A stretch of DNA of 64,000 nt from Leptodactylus fallax. Taxonomy: Eukaryota > Chordata > Amphibia > Anura > Leptodactylidae. The notes beneath the pieces were generated by a model, which saw only the letters and a list, made by a program, of their open reading frames with translations, made no database searches and had not been told where the DNA came from. The position numbers and the translations under genes were made by a program. Where the stretch lies: the NCBI GenBank assembly GCA_947044405.1, contig CAMRHE010000156.1, positions 4,341,001 to 4,405,000 of the forward strand. The letters are read 5' to 3'. Shown here piece after piece: positions 1 through 11,249 of this stretch; within the stretch, counting starts at the first letter, position 1; every line of letters begins with the position of its first letter.

Positions 1-217
1 GGGCCACTGCGAGGCATAATACCGTGTACAGGGGCCGCTGCGGGTCATAATACCGTGTGCAGGGGCCGCTGCGGGTCATAATACCGTGTGCAGGGGCCGC
101 TGCAGGCCATAATACCATGTGCAGGGGCCGCTGCGGGCCATAATACCGTGTGCAGGGGCCGCTGCGGGCCATAATACAGTGTGCAGGGGCTGCTGTGGAA
201 CATTATAGTGTGTGTAA
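1..217. repeat. 31-bp minisatellite array (array 1)
   Basis: About seven head-to-tail copies of a 31-bp unit (a GGGGCCGCTGCGGG part followed by TCATAATACCGTGTGCA). The first six are nearly identical and the last is degraded. The array is cut by the window edge. The same 31-bp unit occurs near 25372-25625 and, in the opposite orientation, near 34930-35665 and 52545-52735. The fixed period and absence of unique spacers mark it as a minisatellite. Confidence 0.9.
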
Positions 218-870
218 ATGGGGCGGTATAAACAGGGGCTATGGCGCCTGTTTATATCATACGCTGTCTGTTTATAGTGACTGTGTGATTACACAGTCTT
301 GTCACATAGACATGTATAGGACAAGGCTTAGTTACATTACATGGCCATTATGAGATGAATGACACTATGTAAACAGAGAAGCGGTCACAGCACTTACACA
401 GGTACCATTCAAACAGCTGATCAGTAGGGGTCCTGGGTTTTTGAGCCCCACTGATTAGTTTATTAATGAACTAGAAAACCTTTTAATTAGTTAACACCTG
501 AGGCATTATTAATAAGGGCACTATTTATACAGGGTACACACAGACATTATTAATATAAAGATGCACTTGGGAGTATTATTCATTATGGGAGGTTATGTCA
601 TATATTTTATAATTGGGGTAGCAGCAGGATGGGGGCTTTGTGTATGTGAGGACAATGTGGGTCGGTACCTGGAAAAGTGAGGAGCCAAAGATGTCTGTGT
701 TGCAAACTTTATAGAGACAAGTCACAGCTGGAAGAAGTGGTCATGGCGGTCCAAAGGGAACAGAAGGGAAGTGTGAACGATTAGTCAGAGATGTCACCTG
801 TAAGTCAAATTGTTACTGCCCTGTATACACCTAAATGATAGAGGATAAATATGGGGGTCTGTCTGCTGAG
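218..870. repeat. Dispersed repeat, copy 1
   Basis: This stretch matches the block around 18830-20160. Shared landmarks include a TTTATAGTGACTG motif, the string TTACATGGCCA, 'GTAAACAGAGAAG', and a CACAGCTGGAAGAAGTGGTC segment near 725-745. No long open frame is present. The two copies differ by insertions in the second one, near 19075-19400 and 19440-19830. In both places the repeat follows a tandem array, so the array and this block may belong to one larger element. Confidence 0.75.
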
Positions 871-1194
871 ACCCCCACTGAGCCTGAGAATTGTTTTTTT
901 TCGCCCCACTGGGTGGGATTTCAGCCTGGCCGCATGTTTCAGTCAATAAATCAAACTAATACAATAATGAAATCTCTGGTAAAAGCATGGGTACTGTTAA
1001 TATGAGAAGTTATTATACAGTACATTGAAAAGTTATTTTAAATATTGACATCAAGGTCTATAGAAAATATGGATGCATGCTACTAGCTAATTCCTACTGT
1101 AAATCAGAGTGTCTCTGATATGCAAGTTTCTCCTCTCTTTTTTTATTTTTCTTTAAAATTAATTTAAAATATAAAAAAGTAATTACCAGCCCTC
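871..1194. other. No gene seen; AT-rich intronic sequence
   Basis: AT-rich, with short T and A runs near 1138-1175 and no coding frame or recognised repeat end. It lies 3' of the last OTULINL exon seen, so it is probably intronic. Confidence 0.5.
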
Positions 1195-1465
1195 CTTTGG
1201 GTATGTTCACATGGAATTTTTCCTAGCTGAAAAATTCAGCTTCAGGGATTTGAAGATAAATATTTCCACTTGACCAAATTCCGCTTCCAATATTTGTCCA
1301 ATTTCACCCCTGCCAGGCGGTATTTTTCTGCCTCCCATTAAATTCAATAGTAGCTATCAGACAGAAACCGAGATTGAACATGATGCTTATTTTTTTCCGC
1401 TAGCTGAAAAAATCAGCGCCTGTCTCTCATTGAAATCAATGGAGGCTGGTTTCAGGTGGAATTTG
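1195..1465. repeat. MITE-like dispersed repeat, probably truncated
   Basis: The left edge carries a GTTCACATGGAATTTTTCC motif, typical of abundant short non-coding repeats in frog genomes that begin with GGTTCACAC. The interior repeats the theme of imperfect palindromic AAAATTC/GAATTT blocks and two CCCATTAAATTCAATAG / TCATTGAAATCAATGG segments. No clear right terminus is seen. Confidence 0.5.
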
Positions 1466-1829
1466 GAGCAGATTTTAAGGCCAGTAACCAAGCTGTTTTT
1501 TAGACTCTTCTCTTAGCTATAATGGTGAAATTCAGCAGGGAAAAGATGAGAGAGAAGGCATGCACCCGACAATTCACAGATTGCAACCTGACATCGAGGA
1601 ATACCTGAAGAAAATGGCAGCATCCTCTTTGGCAGAGGCGATGTGGAAAGTCTCACTGATACACAAGAGGCACAGCCATCACATGACCTGGGGCCTATAT
1701 GTAAAGATTTCCTCACGTGCATGATCTCTCAGGCACTTAAACTGGTCATAAAATGAACTGGTAGATATTAAAGCAAAATTGGAACAAATAGGAAGACATT
1801 TGGAAAGTTCCCAGCCGGCCATTATTTCT

Positions 1830-2382
1830 TAAATTGAAGTTACCAGACTCAAGTTCCTGGAGCAACAGAAGCACCTTAAAGACTCATTGTTCCTGATTTG
1901 AGGACAAGGAAAATAGCAGCCACCACACAAATTTATGCTTGATAGATGTGCCTGAATCCGACACCCTGAGGCAGCTCACACACTCTATCATCTGTTCTCC
2001 TCTGGGCCTTGAAAGAGCTGCATAGGTCACCATCAAGAGTATTCATCGGGCACTATGCCCTAAGGACCAGCCATAAGCCCCCCACAACATCATATGCAGC
2101 TTACTGTGTTATATTGACATGGTAGACATACTTAAAGAGGCCAGAGGCAAGGATGCCTTTTCTTATGAAAACTACAAGCTCAGTCTCTATCAGGATCTAT
2201 CGCCAACTAACCTGGCTAAGAGGTGCGCTATGAAACTGCTGTTGGACTATCTCCGTTCACATAGTGTGCATTACCAATGGCTGTTTCCGTTAGAAAAAAA
2301 TCCATTTGGTGAGTGTGATACAATGACTACCTTACTCTCTGTACTTTCAGCCCTTAAGAGAACTTCAAAACTATCAAAATAG
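1830..2382 (+). pseudogene. L1 ORF1-like RNA-binding protein remnant
   Basis: Pieced across frameshifts, the translation contains the landmarks of the L1 ORF1 C-terminal domain: an IHRALCPKDQP-like segment near 2038-2075, HNIICSL near 2085, then the open stretch from 2119 with ILKEARGKDAFSYENYKLSLYQ and DLSPTNLAKR. In intact L1 elements this protein is a trimeric nucleic-acid chaperone that binds the LINE RNA. Upstream, near 1838-1900, a degraded coiled-coil-like segment can be read (EVTRLKFLEQQ). It is not functional because of in-frame stops and shifts. Confidence 0.75.
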
Positions 2383-2426
2383 TTACCTGGTGTATCATCT
2401 ACAACCCAGCCATCCTATGTAGATGC

Positions 2427-2700
2427 TTGGGAAAGGAACTAAATGTAAGGCTCACAAATGAAGAGTGCAGACAGCTACTGACTTGCTCTCATGGTTTCTC
2501 GAAGTGTATGCACATTCAAGAAAATTCCTATAAAACAATCTCAAGATGGTATAAAACACCATTCTTTTTACACAAATGTGGTCTTACTGTGTCAGACAAA
2601 TGCTGGCGATGTGATTTGGTAATGGGCAATATCCTCCACTGGTGGTACTGTGATAAAATCATCCCTTTTTGAAAGGGTGTAGAAAAAAATATTAACAACA
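2427..2700 (+). pseudogene. L1 ORF2 C-terminal remnant
   Basis: An 81-residue open frame reads SRWYKTPFFLHK, then VSDKCWRCDLVMGNILHWWYCDK in two parts. This is the Cys-rich C-terminal signature of L1 ORF2 (RWY-TP, then CWRC, G-hydrophobic-HWW-C). In the full protein this end follows the reverse transcriptase and is needed for retrotransposition. The stretch sits right after the ORF1 remnant with no endonuclease or RT in between. Weak matches to the end of ORF2 continue to about 2900. Confidence 0.8.
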
Positions 2701-3260
2701 TCTATATTTGTCTCTCTCTCCTAAACTATTATTATTCTAGCTAAAATAGCCTTCCTTTCAACTAGCCAGATCCTCCTTGGCCACTTTTATGATCATGGCT
2801 GCTAAATTACTAATTCTATGTTATTGGTTACAAAAAAGACCCACCTCCACTATCCCTATGGTTTGATTTAATTAACCAAATCTACAGAATGAAAGAGATA
2901 ACTTCTTGGGTAGACCATTTTATTCTTATTGCCATGTATTTTATGTAGTTACATTATAGAACAATTTTATCCCATCCCCCCTATATTTTTATTACACACA
3001 CACCTTTTCCCTCTTGAACTTATTTCTCAAAGATGTATCTACAATATTTATGTTTTCTGTACTGTGTTTTTGTTAGATAAAAATTCTCAATAAATAGAGA
3101 TTTAATAAAAAAAATACACTACTAGCCATAATGACTCTCAGTAAGCTAATATCTCTGTCATACAATGGCTAGTCTATGTAGATTTTCTTCCACAGCTGTA
3201 TGTGATAACCATCAGCCAAGTCTATTAAAACATGAAATTTATTTTCCTCTATGTAGTTAC

Positions 3261-3389
3261 CTCATTTTTGAAAAGATCTAGACAACTGCGTAATTTTCCA
3301 TAGACTTTTGGACCGGCATATTTTTCTGGACCAAAGCTGTATTGCTGTATCCAGTTGCATCCTTGAGAATATAGGAGCTTTTCAGGAAG
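3261..3389 (-). CDS. OTULINL: OTULINL exon (OTU-domain segment), downstream of the catalytic-site exon
   Basis: Read on the minus strand this 129-nt exon encodes 43 residues, starting LPEKLLYSQGCNWIQQYSFG and ending in DLFKNE. The segment closely resembles vertebrate OTULINL (FAM105A). It has a TTCTTACAG acceptor just above 3389 and a GTAAC donor just below 3261, and both junctions are phase 0, matching the end of the exon at 16962-17111. The LPEKL...NWI pattern is shared with OTULIN, a linear-ubiquitin-specific OTU protease, but the wording is OTULINL-like. Later exons, with the His/Asn part of an OTU active site, were not found and should lie left of position 1. Confidence 0.9.
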
Positions 3390-3684
3390 CTGTAAGAATA
3401 AAACTGATGTAAGGAAAAATGGAAATAAATTATTTATCAAATGTGAGTTATCGTGGAACATATCCACTATTACCAGTATACTGTAGAACTGTAGTGTAGA
3501 AATACAGCACATTCAATGGCATATGCCAGGTACAGTCTTTTGCATATAAGCAATTCAGTTTACAAATTGCAAGCTACCTTTTTCTAACACTTACAGAAGA
3601 TCTGTATTAGAAACAAGTGGCAGGGCTTAAAAAAATGTTCTTCCTGATCGCCATTTATATAATTATTGCAATGTTCAATACCAA

Positions 3685-5440
3685 CTATAATAATAATAAT
3701 ACATTTTATTTATATAGCGCCAACATATTCTGCAGCACTGTACAACTTGTAGGGTTCAAGTACTGACAAAAAAGATACATTACAAAGAAATAGTCAATTC
3801 ACACACTGGGACTGAGGGCCCTGCTCGAAAGAGCTTACAGTCTATGAGGTATAGGGGGTGACACAAGAGGTAGCAGGGGCGGCAACAGATGTAGCATTGT
3901 TTATACAATGGTCAGACAATTTTGTAATAGAGGTTACTGTCATTACACATATATAAGCTGTATGAGTCGTCACCAGTCGTGTCCTTTAACGTGCAGATGG
4001 TGCCTGGACATATAAAGCTATTCTGATACGACATCATATCCTATGAGGTAATGTTGAAGCATAAAGAGAGGAGGGTACATTTTAGGGATTCTAACTACGG
4101 AAGGGTTTACATTAGGAGTTGTGATAGGCCTGTCTGAAAAGATGTGTCTTTAGTTTACGCTTGAAGTTGTGGAAATTGGGGGTTAATCTGATAGTCTGGG
4201 ATAGAGCATTCCAGAGAAGTGGTGCAACTCGGGAGAAGTCTTGTATACGAGCGTGGGAGGTTCTGATAATAGAGGATGTTAGTCTTAGGTCATTGAGTGA
4301 ACGGAGAGCACGGGTTGGGCGATAGACAGAGATGAGGGAGGAAATGTAGGGAGGTGCAGCATTATGGAGAGCCTTGTGAATGAGGGTGATACGTTTATAT
4401 TGTATTCTGTATTGAATAGGCAGCCAATGTAGTGACTGGCACAGACCGGAGACATCGCTGTAGTGTCTAGACTGATAGATGAGCCTGGCCGCTGCATTCA
4501 GAATAAATTGTAGAGGGGAGAGTTTAGTAAGGGGAAGACCGATTAGTAAGGAGTTACAGTAGTTACGGCGAGAGTGAATCAGGGCAACAATAAGTGTCTT
4601 TAGTGTATCTGTGGTAAGGAAAGGGCGGATTCTGGATATGTTTTTGAGGTGGAGATGACAAGAGCGTGCGAGTGATTGGATATGGGGGGTGAAGGAAAGG
4701 TCTGAGTCAAACAAAACCCCGAGGCAGCGGGCATACTGCCTAGGAGTTATGGTAAGGCCGGAGACTGCAATGGAGATATCAGGAACAGATCTATTAGATG
4801 GTGGAAACAGCAGTAGTTCAGTCTTTGAGAAATTCAGTTTCATATAGAGCGAAGACATGATATTTGAGACAGCAGGGAGACAGTCACTGGTGTTCTGTAT
4901 TATTGCAGGGGTGATGTCACGGGATGATGTATATAATTGGGTGTCATCAGCATAAAGATGGTACCAGAAGCCAAATCTAGTGATGGTTTGTCCAATGGGA
5001 GCTGTGTAGAGGGAGAAGAGCAGGGGGCCTAGGACCGAGCCCTGAGGAACCCCAACAGCAAGGGGAAGAGGGGAAGAAACAGAGCCCGCAAATGATACAC
5101 AGAAAGTGCGGTCAGAGAGATAAGAGGAGAACCAGGAGAGAGCGGTGTCTGTGATGCTGACAGAGCGGAGCATAGTGAGGAGGAGTTGATGGTCAACAGT
5201 GTCAAATGCTGCTGAGAGATCTAGAAGAATAAGAAGAGAGAAGTCACCTTTGGATTTAGCCATCAGGAGATCATTGGAGACTTTTGTGAGGTCCGTTTCA
5301 GTAGAGTGCAGAGTGCGGAAGCCAGATTGTAAGGGGTCAAGAAGAGAGTTAGCAGAAAGATAGCGGATTAAACGAGAATAGACCAAGCGTTCCAAGATTT
5401 TGGAGATAAAAGGAAGGTTAGAGAACCAACTAAGTACTTG
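3685..5440 (-). mobile_element. L2-type LINE, 5'-truncated
   Basis: On the minus strand a reverse-transcriptase frame is followed by a roughly 420-bp 3' UTR with the conserved amphibian wording near 3695-3850 (TTTATTTATATAGCGCC on the plus strand, then an AGAGCTTACAGTCTATGAG motif). It ends in a short (TAA)n-type tail at about 3690-3705. L2/CR1 LINEs end in short microsatellite tails rather than poly(A). The 5' side is cut inside the RT domain near 5430, as expected for incomplete reverse transcription. Confidence 0.9.
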
Positions 5441-5455
5441 TATGGATATCCACAC
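4112..5455 (-). pseudogene. Reverse transcriptase fragment of L2 LINE ORF2
   Basis: The 447-residue open frame has no internal stop. From about residue 14 ([13 protein letters not shown]) it follows the RT domain of L2/CR1-group LINEs: [47 protein letters not shown], then the catalytic YADDTQLY. After the RT come the usual C-terminal segments ([23 protein letters not shown]). The first 12 or so residues are flanking sequence, so the listed start is not a real start codon. The N-terminal endonuclease is missing. The long open frame suggests a fairly young, though dead-on-arrival, insertion. Confidence 0.88.
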
Positions 5456-6187
5456 CGAAATGTACGTAAATTCAGTAATATTTAGAATCAGAAACAGATC
5501 TACGCAGAGCAGTTAAAAAAGTCAAAATGCCTAAACATACAAAGAAATCTTAAATCTGTATTCAGAGATACAGAAACTACTGTGTAAAACGGAATGTGAA
5601 ACTCTCAAACTCTGAGCCTGGCATAAATGGGATTTTCCCAGCAATATACATAGGGCTAATTGATCTACAATGTAATAAACATATTTGGTACATATTCTAC
5701 TTTGTGTCTCTTGTTTATAAATCTGGTTGATACAGGTGATCTGTGGCAATATCTTTAGGGAAATAAGTATGCGCAGTACTGCATCAGGCTATCTCTTCCC
5801 CAGGACTGTTGGCACTTTCATTGCATACAAAACAGCCCACTGGCATCATTTCAAAAAGTATATGTGGGACAATGATCATTGCAGCAACCTTAAATAACAG
5901 GAAAACAGTTTAACACCTTAATGCACCAGGGCGTAGTAGTCGGGGGACGTTGGGAGTATTAGTACTTGCAGTGGTTACGGTAGCAACCTCAACCAGATGT
6001 TCCAGCTCTCCTCTTACTCTAGTGCAGTGCTGAGGGGGCGTGCAGGGTGTCTGATGGTGGTAATAGGGTTCTAATAATAGTAAACCTTCCTGAACCTGAT
6101 GGTGGATGGAGTAGCCATGATGGTCATGCAGGAATAGGTCATACAGGAAAAGATTTGCAGAAAAAGGTAACTCATGGTGTTTATTTA
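5456..6187. other. No gene seen; unassigned intronic sequence
   Basis: Short open frames only. No splice-flanked coding segment resembling OTULINL and no recognised element end was found. The stretch 5930-6060 is richer in GC and may be an old repeat, but I could not pair it with another copy here. Confidence 0.4.
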
Positions 6188-6565
6188 CATAGTTGCATAA
6201 TAAATGAGGTTGGATAAAGACACTGGTCCATCAAGTCCAACTTATAACCCTACAGAGTTGATCCAGAGAAAGTTAAAAAAAAAAAAAACACATGAGGCTG
6301 ATGCCAATTGCCCCAAGTTAGAGGAAATAATTCCTTCCTGATTCCAAATCTAGCAATCAGTATAAAACCCTGGATGAACCTGTCTTTACCAAAATTTAAA
6401 ACCCGTAACCAGTAATATTTTTATGTTCAAGAAAGGCATCTAGGCCCTCCTTGAACTTCTACAATGTATCCACCATAAACATATCCTGTGGCAGTGAGTT
6501 CCATAGTCTCACTGCTCTTACAGAAAAGAATCTCTATGTTACTGTTGAAATGGTCTCTCCTCTAC
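6188..6565. repeat. Abundant amphibian-type dispersed repeat
   Basis: The wording 'ATGAGGTTGGATAAAGACAC', 'GGTCCATCAAGTCCAAC', 'GATGCCAATTGCCCCAAGTTA', 'ATTCCTTCCTGATTCCAA' and 'GTGAGTTCCATAGTCTCACT' is that of a repeat I recognise as very common in frog genomes. It has no coding capacity. It ends where the Tc1 remnant begins. Confidence 0.6.
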
Positions 6566-6578
6566 TTCAGGTAGAACA

Positions 6579-8104
6579 TGTATTTTATTGAGATTTTAAG
6601 TGATAGTCCAACACAAAGTAATGCATAATAGTGAAGTACAACGAAAATGATACATGGTTTTCAAAATTGTAGTCAAATAAAAATCTTAAAAGTGTGATGT
6701 GCAGAAGTATTCAGCCCCCTGTAACCTGATACCCCTAAATAAAATCCAGTGCACTCAATTGCCTTCAGAAGTCACTTAATGAGTTGATAGAGTCCAGCAG
6801 TGTGTAATTTTGTCTCAGTATAAATAGACCTATTCTGTGAAGGCATCAGTGGTTTGTTAGAGAACACTAGTGAACAAACAGAATCATGAACACCAAGGAA
6901 CTCACCAGACAGGTCAGAGATAAAGTTGTGGAGAAGTTTAAACCAGGGTTAGATTATAAAAACATATCCCAAGCTTTGGCCATCCCAAGGAGCCCTGTTC
7001 AATCCATCATCCAAAAATAGAAAAAGTGTGCTTCAACTGCAAACCTACCAAGACATGGCTGTCCATCTAAACTAACAGATCGAGCAAGGAGAACACTGGT
7101 CAAAGAAGCAGCCACGAGGCCCATGGCCACTCTGGAGAAGATGCAGAAAGCCACAGCTCAGGTGGGAGAATCTGTCCACAGGACAACTATAAGTCATGTA
7201 CTCCACAAATCTGGCCTTTATGGAAGAGTGACAAGAAAAAAACCATTGTTGAAAGAAAGACATAAGAAGTGCTTGCAGTTGTCCACAAGCCATATAGGGG
7301 ACACAGCAAACATGTGGATGAAGGTGCTCCGGTCAGATGAGACCAAAGTTGAACTTTTTGGTAAAGCGCTATATGTGGCGGAAAAGTAACACTGCTCATC
7401 TCCCTGAACACACCATCCCAACTGTGGAACATGGTGGTGGCAGCATCATGCTGTGGGGAGGCTTTTCTTCAGCAGGGACAGGGAAGTTGGTCAGAGTTGA
7501 TAGGAACATGGATGGAGCTAAATACAGCCCTGGAAGAAAACCTGTTGGAGGCTGCAAAAGACTTGAAAATGGGAAGGAGATTCACCTTCCAGTAAGACAA
7601 TGACCTTAAACATACAGCCAGAGCTACAGTGGAATGGTTTAGATCAAAGAATATTCATGTGTTAGAATGGCTCAGTCAAAGTCCAGACCTAAATCCCATT
7701 GCGTAACTGTGGCAAGGTATGAAAATTGCTGTTCACAGACACTCTCCATCCAATCTGGCTGAGCTTGAGCTATTTTGCAAAGAAGAATGGGTAAAAATCT
7801 GTCTCTAGATGCTCAAAGGTGGTAGAGACATACCCCAAAAGACTTGCAGCTGTAATTGCAGTGAAAGGTGGCTCTACAAACTATTGGTATAGGGGGCTGA
7901 ATACTTTTGCATGTCACATTTTTCAAATTTTTATTTGATTAAAATTTTTAAAACCATGTATCATTTTCATTCCACTTCACAATTATGTGCTACTTTGTGT
8001 TGGTCTATCACTTAAAATCTCAATAAAATACATTTAAATTTGTGCTTGTAAGGAGACAAAATGTGAAAAAGTTCAAGGGGTATGAATACTTTTGCAAGCC
8101 ACTG
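6579..8104 (+). mobile_element. Tc1-like transposon 1, left end truncated
   Basis: The right terminal inverted repeat is complete: it ends GCAAGCCACTG at 8104 followed by TA, the Tc1/mariner target. The left copy of the inverted repeat starts only at about 6579 (TGTATTTTATTGAGATTTTA), which matches the right repeat from about 70 bp inside its end. The outer 70 bp on the left are therefore lost. The inverted repeats are about 200 bp long. Between them lies a broken transposase reading left to right. Confidence 0.9.
6886..7895 (+). pseudogene. Tc1 transposase pseudogene 1
   Basis: The frame opens at 6886 (MNTKELTRQVRDKVVEKF), the paired helix-turn-helix start typical of fish and frog Tc1 proteins. 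A stop follows near 7018. Reading continues across shifts: a GRVTRKKPLLKERHKK segment near 7215-7270, then [12 protein letters not shown] near 7330-7365 with the first catalytic Asp, [16 protein letters not shown] near 7430-7480, and a PDLNPI-like segment near 7685 before the Glu region. Tc1 proteins cut and paste DNA with a DDE catalytic triad. Several stops and frameshifts make this copy dead. Confidence 0.85.
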
Positions 8105-8315
8105 TATATGGATGTAAACCTTTTTGCAGAGCTTCCAGTGGGACACTACTGTAGTATGTCATGGAGCCATGTAACTTAAGGTACCATGATATAATATTAT
8201 GTCATAGTCATGGCACTTGCTCAGGAACTGAGTGGGTCTTTGGAGAGTGAATATAAGCTATAAGATACAGCTGAAACCCTGCTGTATCACCCATGGTTGA
8301 AAATAACTGCTTTCT

Positions 8316-8726
8316 TACGCTAGGTTCACACTTGCGCCTTTTATCTGTCCACTTGCAAACCATTTAAAAAGAAAAACAATTTGGTATAAAAAGGATTCCA
8401 AACAGTTACACAGTAGATACCCAAATACGTTTGTAATCCATTTGTAATCTGCTTTCCATAGACCTCAATATTAAAAAAAAATGTATTTGTTGCTGTCCAT
8501 TTGGTATCCTTATTAATTGAACAGAGAAAAAGTCCTGCAAGTCCGACTTTTTTCTCGGTCCTAAAGAGCGGATACCAGACGGAAATGCTCCAAACGCAGA
8601 CCTGCAGATGGTTTTTACAGCCCATTGAACTCAATGGGTTTTGAAATCAGCTTTTGAGGATTTTTTGAGACGGTTTCAAGAACTGATTTCGCATGGAGAG
8701 CCAAACGCAGATGTGAACCCAGCCTT
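8316..8726. repeat. MITE with GGTTCACAC-type terminal inverted repeats
   Basis: The left end reads CTAGGTTCACACTTGCG and the right end is its near complement CGCAGATGTGAACCCAG. The inside is non-coding, with TCAATGGG-type motifs. The same kind of element, with the same end wording, is found at 39839-40099. It is a short non-autonomous element; the superfamily is not certain. Confidence 0.75.
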
Positions 8727-8829
8727 AGAAGTCGCAGTCAGTCATGAACTTGGCATCTAAGAAATTTGATAAAGCTGTTTCCCCCTGATTGCTACCCCCA
8801 AGCCTCCTTCGGGGGGGGGGGGGTGATCA

Positions 8830-11045
8830 GTTTCTATGGCAGCCTGGAGCCCAGCTTGTGCCAAAAGAGACACATACTCCAAAAGCTGTTATACCCAGGA
8901 TAACCTGCTTAACAGGTTTGAAGTGGGTATCTCTGTTGACACGAGCTTGGCACAACATATTAAGCACTGAAATTGTGTATTTCAGGAAAAATTGCAGTTT
9001 TCATTTTACACTATCAGTTGTTCTTTCTTTTCTAGAAAAAAACAATTCCTTGGGGGATGAGGTTTTGAAAAATGGGGTTACTTCTCAGGGAATTCCACTT
9101 TGCTGGCACCGCTGTGGCATCCATAAACCAGTCCCTCTATGCACTCCTAAAGCCAAAAGTCCAGCACCACTCCCTTCTGAGCCCTGCTGTGTGCCCAAAT
9201 AGAAGTTTACGCCGACATATACCACCTTTTGTGCATTTATTTTTGGAAATAAATTTTTGTCAAAATGATCATTATTACCTCTTAAGTCCTCAAAATTTGC
9301 CCTCCAAAAGCCAAATAGTGCTGTTAACCTTCCTGGCCCCGTTGTGTGCCCATACAAGCATTTTACAACCACATAAAGGGTATTTTAATACTCATTAGAA
9401 ATTGTGTAAGAAATTATTTGGTGAACTTATTCCTACTACCCCTTGGGAAAATTAACAATTTGGGGCCAAAGCTACATTTTATTATAGGAAATGCAATTGT
9501 TTATCTTTTATTGGCCAATTTTAATTTATGAAACACTTGCAGGGTTAAAATGTGTACTATAGCTCTTGATAAATTGTTTGAGGAGGGTAGTTTCCAAAAT
9601 GCAATTAACATTTTTCATTGTACTGCAAATAACAAATGGCTCCCGAAAAACAGAAGTTTACAGCCACATGTTACATATATTTGTAATTTAGAGAAATCGT
9701 GTGACATTTTTGAGTCAATTTTCTACTTTAACCCCTTGTGAAAATGAAAAATTTAGAGCTATAGTGATATTTTATTGTCAAAAATGTAATTTTTCATTTT
9801 CACTGCCCACTGTTAATAAAATCGATGAAACAATTGTGGGGTCAAAATGCTCACTTTCTAAGTGGGGTGTAGTTTCCAAAATAGGGGTCATTTAAAGTGT
9901 AACAAAACTTTCAAACAAGCTCTGATTTTCTGGCAGCATTTGTGTCATTAATACATTTTGTAATATACTTTTAGTAACAAATTTTAGCTACTTTTTGTTA
10001 AATTTCAGCATTTTCTTATTCTTTGCCTTGCCTCTTTATACAGCACTGCACCCTACTTCTCACCGTGTATGGTGTAGGATATTGTGTGTGTAATGAAGAG
10101 AAAATTATTGTGGCAGAGGGCTGCTTTAAACAGTTATATCTCAGACAATATAAACATAGAAATGTGCTTCTGGTGTCATATGAAATAAGATTCTCATTAG
10201 GTTGAAGTTCTAACTGTACTATTTCACTGATATCACTGGTTGAATAAACAGTGAGGATTGGGATATTACATGCAGCTGCAAGCTTGTCATTCCATACATT
10301 ACCAGAAGCAAGTTACTATGTTTTGATATTGCCTGAGGCATAACTGTTTCAAGTAACTGTACCCTACCCTAATTTTCTCTTCATCACACCATATATAGTG
10401 AGAAGCAGGGTACAGCTCTCAATAGAAAAGCAAGACAAAGAATAAAGAATGCAGGATTTCACAGAAAGGAGCCAAAATGTGTTATTGTATTATGTAAACA
10501 GTATCGCAAAATGTATTAATGGCACAAATGCTGCCAGAAAAGCAAAGGTTGTTTTAAAGTTTAGTTATGCTTTAATGGGGATTACCTATATTCTGGTACC
10601 TTGGCTCAGCAAATACACTATGGCACTTGAAAAGAATTTCAGCAAAATCTGCCCTCCAAAAGCCCAGTGGCACTCCTTTCCTTCTGCAACCTGCTGTTTG
10701 ACCCAACAGTAGTTTACATATACATATGGAGTATTTATGTACTCCACAGAAATTTCTTGTTTCTTTCTTTCTAAAAATTGTGGGAAACTTTTTTCCTTTT
10801 ACACCTTGTAAATGTGTACATTTTAGGGCTAAATGAATGTATTGAAAAAAATTGACATTTCTAAATTTAATCTCTATTTTATTTTCATTTTTGTGAATAA
10901 CTTAAAAGGGTTAGCAAATTTACTAAAAGTTGTTTTGAATGTTTTGAGGTGTGTAGTTTTGAAAATGGTGTGATTTATAGACGTATCAAATACATAGGCC
11001 TTTAACCTTTTCAAATTTCAAAAATTGCTATTTTTTAAACTATCG
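8830..11045 (+). mobile_element. Truncated copy of the large TTAA-element family (copy D), interrupted
   Basis: From about 8835 the sequence follows the same order of segments as the long copies at 45.0-49.9 and 56.4-61.6 kb. It has CTCCAAAAGCTGTTATACCC near 8878 (compare 58582), then CCAAAA-GGGG motifs, CCCTCCAAAAGCC units with 'GCTCCTTCC'-like ends, and AAATTTAGGGCTAAATG-type blocks. A fold-back element is inserted at 9896-10571. The right part ends at the DIRS element. Open frames here are by-products of the repeat wording and are not genes. Confidence 0.75.
9896..10571. mobile_element. Fold-back TTAA element nested in copy D
   Basis: The element has long inverted arms: AGTGTAACAAAACTTTCAAA at the left and the complement of AGCATAACTAAACTTTAAAA at the right, with both arms sharing TTTTCTGGCAGCATTTGTG. 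Farther in, the arms again match (10020-10090 against 10370-10455). TTAA lies on both sides (9892-9895 and 10572-10575). Removing the element restores a continuous repeat unit (GTAGTTTCCAAAATAGGGGTCA, joined to TGGGGATTACC). TTAA duplications are typical of piggyBac and Kolobok transposons; no transposase is present, so it is non-autonomous. Confidence 0.8.
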
Positions 11046-11215
11046 TTGATTATATTGTTAATCTGTTTTCCCTTAGTCCTAACAGCAGCACAATATGGGG
11101 TATCTCTGCCCCTGTGTGTTGTCTAGGACAGGTGGAACTTTTAATTAGCACCAAAAACGTGCTTACTTACCTGCCCTATAAGAGGGCATGAGAGACCTCC
11201 CTCACCTGTGTAAAT
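11046..11215. repeat. DIRS left inverted terminal repeat
   Basis: Pairs with 16182-16325. Shared wording, on the complement of the right copy, includes CAGCAGCACAATATGGGGTA, GTTGTCTAGGACAGGTGGAA and GCATGAGAGACCTCCCTCAC. Differences are few, so the two repeats are similar in age. Confidence 0.9.
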
Positions 11216-11249
11216 TATAAAGTAAAAGAAAACAAGATTTTAGGGAGGG

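Larger units (their letters stand above)
1520..3118 (+). mobile_element. L1-type LINE, internally deleted and decayed
   Basis: The block reads in order: a decayed coiled-coil segment, the conserved C-terminal part of an L1 ORF1 protein (near 1950-2300), then directly the C-terminal end of an L1 ORF2 protein (near 2425-2680), then an AT-rich tail with AATAAA and an A run at 3091-3118. Almost all of ORF2, including endonuclease and reverse transcriptase, is missing, so this copy has a large internal deletion. Many frameshifts and stops indicate age. The element lies antisense inside the OTULINL gene. Confidence 0.8.

Noticed and set aside
1..217. CRISPR-like array because of the regular 31-bp period
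   Set aside because: The whole period is conserved with no unique spacers, and the sequence is eukaryotic. It is a minisatellite.
4285..4497. Minus-strand frame within the L2 reverse transcriptase
   Set aside because: It overlaps the RT in another frame and has no features of its own.
9072..9398. Open frames of 60-140 codons in 8.8-10.7, 46.2-49.3 and 57.7-61.0 kb
   Set aside because: They recur in several frames and both strands because of the repeated units of the TTAA elements, and show no protein family features.
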